This document shows, piece by piece, positions 59,162 through 64,000 of a stretch of 64,000 bases of DNA (within the stretch, counting starts at the first letter, position 1; each line of letters begins with the position of its first letter). Made by a program: the position numbers and the translations under genes. The stretch is from Novosphingopyxis baekryungensis DSM 16222 (GTDB taxonomy: Bacteria; Pseudomonadota; Alphaproteobacteria; Sphingomonadales; Sphingomonadaceae). The notes under the pieces were generated by a model that had not been told where the DNA came from, ran no database searches, and worked only from the letters and a program-made list of their open reading frames with translations. Where the stretch lies: the NCBI RefSeq assembly GCF_000420305.1, contig NZ_ATUR01000007.1, forward strand, positions 178,033 to 242,032, written 5' to 3'.

Positions 59162-61810
59162 TCAGAACTTCTGACGGACGGTTATGCCATAGGTCCGCGG
59201 GGCATTGGGGTAAGCCAGATAGGAGCCTTGCTGACCGACGGCCGGGAAGCCGCCCGTGTAATATTTGTCCTGAAAAATATTGCGGCCATAGATCAGGAAT
59301 TCGAGGCCGCTGGTTAGATTGAGACCAAGCGAGGCGTTGAATGTGCTGACCTGCCGCTTCAGCGCTTCGGGCAAATTGGTTTCCAGCTGCGCGCTGGTTT
59401 CATACTGCCAGTCCATGCGCGCAAAGGCGTTGGCCCAGCCGAAGTCCTGCTTCAGCGTCACCGCTGTCGAACTGGCGAATTCGGGGATCTGCGGAACCCT
59501 GGTACCGGACAGATCGACGGGAACGCCGCCCAGGCCCGGCGCACCGACATAATCGTCGTACACCGCATCGATGTAGGTCGCGCCGACATTCAGATCGATC
59601 CAGGGTGCGGGGCTGGCGAAGATCTCCAGTTCGGCGCCTCTGGAGCTCTGCTGGCCAGCGTTGAGAAAGACGAAGCCGGTGCCCTGAAAGGCGTTGGTCT
59701 GGAAATTGTCGATCTTTTGATCGAACAGCGTCAGGTATACGCTGCCCCAATTGAATTGCGATTTCAGGCCAAGCTCGAACACGCGCGACTGCTCGGGCGC
59801 GGCTTTGCGCGAGCCGGCATAGGTGCCAAGAGCCACTCTGGTGATATCGGGCAGAAGGCCGGCTGCGGCCAGCGCTGCAATATCATCGGGCGCAGGCCGG
59901 CTGTCGCGGCTGAGATTCCACGATGTCGGTTTAAATCCTGTCGCGTAGGAAATATAGGCGTTGAGATTATCGGTCAGTTCATAGGCGGCGCGCAAGGTGT
60001 AGCTGACATCGTCATCCCGGCTGCGGCCATCCTCAACGGAGTTCGGGAATTCGACGCTGGGCGGCAGAAACTGCAACGCCGCGAGTGGCAGCAACGGATT
60101 GACCGCCGGGTTGGCAGCGTTGGCGTTGGCAAACGCCTGTGCACCGGCCCGTATCTGCGCGAACGCCGCTGGATTGGCCGCTGCGAACGCGCCGATATTC
60201 TGCGCGGTGGGGGGCAGCGTGCCGCCCGTGGCGGCAACAAAGCCTTGCGCGATAGCCTGCTGCGTCAGGAAGCCGCCACCGATCGATATCAGATTGAGGT
60301 TGGAGAAGGTGAAGCGGTTATCATCCTGGAATGACACCTTCTTGCGATCGATGGAATAGTTCAGCCCTGCCGTCAGCGTCAGCCTGTCCGTTACCGGGAC
60401 GTCGAGCTGACCGAAGAGGGAAAAGGATTCCTGGCGCTGCCGGAATATCTGGCGAGAAAAATCATCCGCGCTCTGCAAGCGCGTGCCGGGCGGCAGCACG
60501 CCGGCGGCCAGCAAGGCTTGCTCCGCGGCCAACAGCCCCCCGCCGGACAAGGCGTTGGCGAAAGCGCGCTGATCCGGACCATAGGAGATCGTCGCGCCGA
60601 CATCGGCCGTTTCATTGGTATAGAATCCACCGACCAGCCAGTCGAAGCGGTCCGTTTCGCCCGAAAGGCGGATTTCCTGCGTGAAGGTGCCGATCTCGAC
60701 GTCATTCGACGTCAGATCGATCGTGTCCAGCGAGGTGAAGTCGCTGTCGGTACTGTCGAGCAGATCCAGTTCCCGATAGGCGGTGATCGAGGTGATGGAG
60801 CCCCAGCCCAGATCGGCATCGATCTGCGCGCTGACGCCGCCATTGGTCAGTTTCGTTCTGGGATCGCGGGTGAAGGCAGCTTCATAGCGGAACAGATCAT
60901 CAGTAATGATCGTGCCGCCAAGCGCGCGGATTAGCGGCGTGACCGGACCGGATTGCACGATGCCGGCGTAGCAGCAATTTTCATCGAAACGATCGTAATC
61001 ACCGATCACGCGCACGGACAGCCGGTCCGATGGCTCGAAATAGATCTGCCCGCGGATGTTCCAGCGATCGCGCTCATTCAGATCGCCGCCGGTGATCACA
61101 TTGGTCGCAAAACCATCGCGCTTGTTCAGGCCGCCTTCCAGCGAGACGGCAAGATTGTCGGCAATCGGCCCGGTAATATAGCCGCGCAGGATCCGCTGGT
61201 CATAATTGCCATAGGTCGCCTCGACCTTGCCAGCCAAGGCGAACTCCGGCTTCTTCGTGACGATCGACACGACACCGGCAGAGGAATTGCGCCCGAAAAG
61301 CGTCGATTGCGGACCGCGCAACACTTCGATTCGCTGGATTTCAGCCAGATCGGAGATCGCGCCAAAAGAGCGTGACCGATAGACCCCGTCGACGAAAACG
61401 CCGACGGACGGTTCCACGCCAGGATTGGATTGGCCGTTGCCGAAGCCGCGAATGGTGAAGCTGTTCCCGCCAGCGGCGCTGCGCTGCGATACCTGCAGGG
61501 AGGGCACGACCGACTGAATATCGAAAATGTCGATGATCTGCGCATTTTCGATGGTGGCTTCGCTCACCACGCTAACGGCCACTGGCACATCTTGTAGCGT
61601 CTGCTCGCGCTTGGTCGCCGTTACCACGATGACGTTGGGATTATCGGGTGCGTTATCGGGCGAGACTGTCGATCTGGATGCCTCATCGGCTGGAGCAGGC
61701 CTATCTTGCGCCAGGCAGGATGGACCGAATAGCAGGGCTGACCCGGCCATAAGGGTGGCCATGCACCGCTTGCCCATCACTTGCAGACCATGCTCGTCAC
61801 ACTTGCCCAT
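59162..61810 (-). CDS. TonB-dependent receptor
   Basis: This 882-residue outer-membrane receptor has a signal peptide ending near SCLAQDR. The TonB box VIVVTATKREQTLQDVPVAVSVV, typical of sphingomonad and Caulobacter receptors, follows, then the plug (FTIRGFGNGQSNPGVEPSVGVFVDGVY, IEVLRGPQSTLFGRNSSAG) and a barrel ending in YGITVRQKF with terminal Phe. Ala/Asn-rich loops lie around residues 530-580. Start ATG 61810 has AGGAG 7 bases upstream; an ATG 24 bases earlier also exists. This group often imports plant or aromatic compounds rather than siderophores. The divergent TetR gene and truncated MFS gene are probable partners. Confidence 0.93.
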   Translation of the reverse strand: MGKCDEHGLQVMGKRCMATLMAGSALLFGPSCLAQDRPAPADEASRSTVSPDNAPDNPNVIVVTATKREQTLQDVPVAVSVVSEATIENAQIIDIFDIQSVVPSLQVSQRSAAGGNSFTIRGFGNGQSNPGVEPSVGVFVDGVYRSRSFGAISDLAEIQRIEVLRGPQSTLFGRNSSAGVVSIVTKKPEFALAGKVEATYGNYDQRILRGYITGPIADNLAVSLEGGLNKRDGFATNVITGGDLNERDRWNIRGQIYFEPSDRLSVRVIGDYDRFDENCCYAGIVQSGPVTPLIRALGGTIITDDLFRYEAAFTRDPRTKLTNGGVSAQIDADLGWGSITSITAYRELDLLDSTDSDFTSLDTIDLTSNDVEIGTFTQEIRLSGETDRFDWLVGGFYTNETADVGATISYGPDQRAFANALSGGGLLAAEQALLAAGVLPPGTRLQSADDFSRQIFRQRQESFSLFGQLDVPVTDRLTLTAGLNYSIDRKKVSFQDDNRFTFSNLNLISIGGGFLTQQAIAQGFVAATGGTLPPTAQNIGAFAAANPAAFAQIRAGAQAFANANAANPAVNPLLPLAALQFLPPSVEFPNSVEDGRSRDDDVSYTLRAAYELTDNLNAYISYATGFKPTSWNLSRDSRPAPDDIAALAAAGLLPDITRVALGTYAGSRKAAPEQSRVFELGLKSQFNWGSVYLTLFDQKIDNFQTNAFQGTGFVFLNAGQQSSRGAELEIFASPAPWIDLNVGATYIDAVYDDYVGAPGLGGVPVDLSGTRVPQIPEFASSTAVTLKQDFGWANAFARMDWQYETSAQLETNLPEALKRQVSTFNASLGLNLTSGLEFLIYGRNIFQDKYYTGGFPAVGQQGSYLAYPNAPRTYGITVRQKF

Positions 61811-61861
61811 CCCATCGCTCCTGTCTCCGGCCATCGCTTCGATCGGCGGTGGCTTCCTTTC

Positions 61862-61899
61862 TAGTATTTACTATAAGAGCGCGATTGTAGCAATTACTA
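61862..61899. promoter_or_regulatory. Two operator-like palindromes between TonB receptor and TetR genes
   Basis: TAGTATTTACTA (61862-61873) is a palindrome of TAGTA/TACTA arms. TAGCAATTACTA (61888-61899) is a one-mismatch copy. Their starts are 26 bases apart in an AT-rich part of the gap between the divergent genes. They are good candidates for binding sites of the TetR protein encoded at 62006. Confidence 0.6.
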
Positions 61900-62005
61900 T
61901 ATTGCATTGCGCGGCGATGTGGTTGTGGGATGGTCGCCTAGCCGTTTCCGGCTGACGACACCGGAGCGCGGTGTCCGGCCGAAGAAATGCCCAGGGAGTT
62001 GAGAA

Positions 62006-62581
62006 TTGCCGAAAATATCCACGAAGGACAAATTGATCGCTGCGGCACAGGATTTGCTGGCGGACAAGGGTCTGGCGGCGTTCAACTCCAACGCCATCGT
62101 AGAGCGTGCCGGGGTGACGCCGCCGACATTCTATCACTATTTTGCCAACAAGCAGGCATTGCTGCGTGAACTGGGCGAGCGCCTGATGCTGGCGCAAAGT
62201 GAGGTTCTGCGGCGTGATACCGGGCTGGTTATCAAGACCGCTGAGGATTTTCGCGCCGCTTGCGAGGTGACGGTGCGCCAGTCCTATGCCCAGACGCGGG
62301 CGTTCAAGGGAAGCTATGCCCTGCTCGTCTCGCTGAGAGCTTTGCCGGAATTGCGGGATGTGAGGCTCAATTCCCATGTCGAAATGGCGCAGCTTATCTC
62401 ACGCTTCCTCTATAATCAGGGGCTCAGCGACCATGTCGATGCGCGTATCGCACCGGCACGTCTCGCGCTGGAATTTCTCTACGCGATGATCGAAATGCTG
62501 TTTGAGACCGACTTTGCGAATGAGGAGGAAATGCTGCGGCTCACGGTCAATACGCATTTCAACCTCTATCGCCCGAAATAG
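62006..62581 (+). CDS. TetR/AcrR-family transcriptional regulator
   Basis: This 191-residue regulator has an N-terminal helix-turn-helix (IAAAQDLLADKGLAAFNSNAIVERAGVTPPTFYHYFANKQALL) and a helical ligand domain. The start is TTG at 62006, preceded by CAGGGAG at 8 bases spacing; no suitable ATG lies near the N-terminus. It is divergent from the TonB receptor gene, with two similar palindromes in the gap, and is therefore likely to repress that gene and itself. Its stop is 9 bases from the end of the convergent MFS remnant. Confidence 0.9.
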   Translation: MPKISTKDKLIAAAQDLLADKGLAAFNSNAIVERAGVTPPTFYHYFANKQALLRELGERLMLAQSEVLRRDTGLVIKTAEDFRAACEVTVRQSYAQTRAFKGSYALLVSLRALPELRDVRLNSHVEMAQLISRFLYNQGLSDHVDARIAPARLALEFLYAMIEMLFETDFANEEEMLRLTVNTHFNLYRPK

Positions 62582-62590
62582 ACGCCGGGT

Positions 62591-63652
62591 TTACGTCGTC
62601 AGGGACGGTCGTCGGACGCGCAGCATGAGCACGCTTCCCATGAGGAACAACAGCATGAGGCTGCCGAAGCCGATCCGCTGGCTGTCGCTCAACCATGTCG
62701 TCAGCGCGACCAGGCCCGGCCCGACCCATACGGTCACCGTGCTCGTCATGGCGTAAATGCCGAAGAACTGGCCCAGCCGGTCTGCCGGGCTCAACGCGAC
62801 GAGCAGCGAGCGGCTGGAACTGTAGGCCGCCACGATCAGTGCGGCGGTCGGCACCATGGACGCCAGATAGATCAGATCGGTCGCGCCGCCAAACATGCTG
62901 CCGTCATCCGCGCCCCCCGCAATCGGCACCAACCCGAAAAACAGCGCATCGCGGGTGACGGAAAGCTGAAACAGGAAAATGGCGGTGATGGTGAACAACT
63001 CACCGATGATGGCATTGCGCGGTCCGAAGCGTCGATCCAGCCAGCTGCCGAGAAAGCCGCCCAGCACGGCCGCAATGGTGGCCAATATGCCCATGGCCGC
63101 CGTCTCGCTGCGGTCCCAGCCCAGCGCGCCGGCGGTGTAGACTGCGGTAATCGCGAAAAGGGCGGTCAGCCCGTCCATGAAAATCATACGCGCCACCAGA
63201 AAGCGCATCACGTTCGGGAAGTCGCCAAACAGCGCCTTGACGGTGCGCAAAATATTGAGGCTTTCGGGCCAGGGGCTCACGCCGCGCCAGCGCCCGGCCG
63301 CACCTGGCAAATCCGGCATGAAGCGGAAGAAGGGGGCCATGAACAGCAGCATCCAGATACCGCAGGCCAGGCCGGACAGGCGCGCCACATCGGCTTCCGT
63401 CATGCCCGCTGGTGGATTGCGCGTGAGATATAGCGTCGCGGCCAACAGAAGCACCGCCCCGGCGCTGCCTGCGGACAGGCCAAGCCCGGAAATGGCAGGG
63501 ACCTGCCGTGCGTTGCCTGCCGCCGGCAGCAGGGCGTTATGGAACAGCTCGGAAATGGAATAGCAGCATCCGGCGATGACGAGCAGCGTCATGGCCAGCG
63601 GTATGGCCGATGGCCGGCCGGGATACACTAGGCTGAGGCCGGTACTCGACAG
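62591..63652 (-). pseudogene. UMF1/Atg22-type MFS transporter truncated by an insertion sequence
   Basis: The remaining frame encodes about 354 residues of an MFS protein of the UMF1 group: SISELFHNALLPA, WMLLFMAPFFRFMPD, ILATIAAVLGGFLGSWLDRRFG, SRSLLVALSPADRLGQFFG. Family members are about 440-460 residues and begin with a first helix pair that is missing here, roughly 100 residues. The frame is open up to 63652, where the insertion element begins, and stops within it at 63662-63664. A GTG at 63628 could start a shortened protein, but it would lack the first helices. The loss is probably recent because the rest of the frame is intact. Confidence 0.85.
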
Positions 63653-63700
63653 TGTCCCCCGTCAGCGCCAATGGCACAGATTTGAGGTTGTGATTTAAGG

Positions 63701-63753
63701 AGGATTTGGGCTTCGTCGTAGTGACGAAGGAGCGAAGATGAAGCCCAAATCCT
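63701..63753. promoter_or_regulatory. Hairpin over the transposase ribosome-binding site and start codon
   Basis: AGGATTTGGGCTTC (63701-63714) is perfectly complementary to GAAGCCCAAATCCT (63740-63753), a 14-base-pair stem. The loop contains the AAGGAG ribosome-binding site (63727-63732) and the first two bases of the ATG. A smaller competing hairpin, CTTCGTC/GACGAAG (63711-63717/63723-63729), shares four bases with the long stem. Transcripts entering from outside could be held untranslated. Confidence 0.7.
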
Positions 63754-64000
63754 CGAAGTCCAAATTGCCTGCCGAGCAGGTGGTGAAAGACATCCGCCGC
63801 AAGACCCGTCGGCATTTTTCCGCTGAAGACAAGATCAGGATTGTGCTCGACGGCCTGCGCGGTGATGACTCCATTGCCGAACTGTGCCGTCGCGAAGGCA
63901 TCGCCCAGAGCCTGTATTACACCTGGTCCAAGGAGTTCATGGAGGCTGGCAAACGCCGCCTGGCTGGTGACACTGCGCGTGCTGCGACCACGGGCGAGGT
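63738..64000 (+). CDS. IS3-family transposase OrfA (3' partial)
   Basis: The frame opens with ATG at 63738, preceded by AAGGAG, and is still open at the end of the window (87 codons). The product has a basic N-terminus (KPKSSKSK, DIRRKTRRHFSAEDK) and a transposase-type helix-turn-helix, KIRIVLDGLRGDDSIAELCRREGIAQSLYYTWSKEFME, typical of the DNA-binding OrfA of IS3-family elements. The catalytic DDE part would be encoded by OrfB beyond base 64000. Confidence 0.88.
   Translation, partial: MKPKSSKSKLPAEQVVKDIRRKTRRHFSAEDKIRIVLDGLRGDDSIAELCRREGIAQSLYYTWSKEFMEAGKRRLAGDTARAATTGE

Larger units (their letters stand above)
63653..64000 (+). mobile_element. IS3-family insertion sequence, left end (runs off window)
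   Basis: Native sequence of the MFS gene ends at 63652 and is followed by TGTCCCCCGTC, an IS3-like terminus beginning with TG. A non-coding leader of 85 bases and an OrfA-type transposase gene follow. The right end, OrfB and the target duplication are outside the window. Confidence 0.85.

Overview
The window reads as a high-GC alphaproteobacterial chromosome, most probably of the order Sphingomonadales. This is inferred from the combination of large TonB-dependent receptors, several acyl-CoA dehydrogenase/SDR/CoA-ligase genes, a sphingan-like exopolysaccharide locus, intergenic palindromic repeats of the kind common in sphingomonads, and frequent GTG/TTG starts. No rRNA or tRNA gene and no CRISPR array was seen. 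All family calls come from reading translated sequence and motifs; no database search was run.

Layout. (1) 1-20712 is mostly acyl-CoA and lipid metabolism: a 5'-cut crotonase, two thioesterases (hotdog type and TesB), a long-chain-type acyl-CoA dehydrogenase, MTA phosphorylase, a SulP transporter, an RlpA-like protein, a two-gene acyl-CoA dehydrogenase pair in which the second subunit lacks a catalytic base, an MFS carrier, a double-headed TetR regulator, two overlapping SDR genes, a DUF3089 hydrolase overlapping an acyl-CoA ligase, a Crp-type regulator and acetyl-CoA synthetase. (2) 20835-25933 is a same-strand block of DUF4331-type exported proteins, a TPR protein and a HupE/UreJ-like membrane protein. 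(3) 27818-33836 is an iron/redox island: PepSY protein, DUF2271 protein with a flavinylation-like motif, DUF4198 protein, ApbE flavin transferase, PiuC-like PKHD hydroxylase and a siderophore-type TonB receptor. (4) 33887-37324 holds a GST, an EthD-type protein, a PRISE-like SDR and a divergent HxlR regulator, suggesting a response to reactive or xenobiotic compounds.

(5) 37441-59056 is the most interesting part. An H-NOX (gas-sensing haem) protein overlaps a sigma-54-dependent response regulator, and the 258-base gap in front of them carries two good divergent sigma-54 (-24/-12) promoter matches, one driving the H-NOX/regulator pair and one driving a polysaccharide operon (Wza-like, Wzz-like, Wzy-like). 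Glycosyltransferases, a flippase and a fused WecG/initiating-transferase follow. The locus then carries a phosphorelay split over two overlapping genes: a membrane kinase with an intact ATPase domain but a dead receiver, and a soluble protein with H-box, receiver and HPt but no ATPase domain. Next is a three-gene export-like operon (ABC-type membrane protein, HlyD, TolC) in which the ABC protein has lost every catalytic ATPase motif.

(6) 59162-64000: a second TonB receptor divergent from a TetR gene with two operator-like palindromes between them, then a UMF1/Atg22-type MFS gene whose 5' end has been removed by an IS3-family insertion sequence that runs off the right end of the window.
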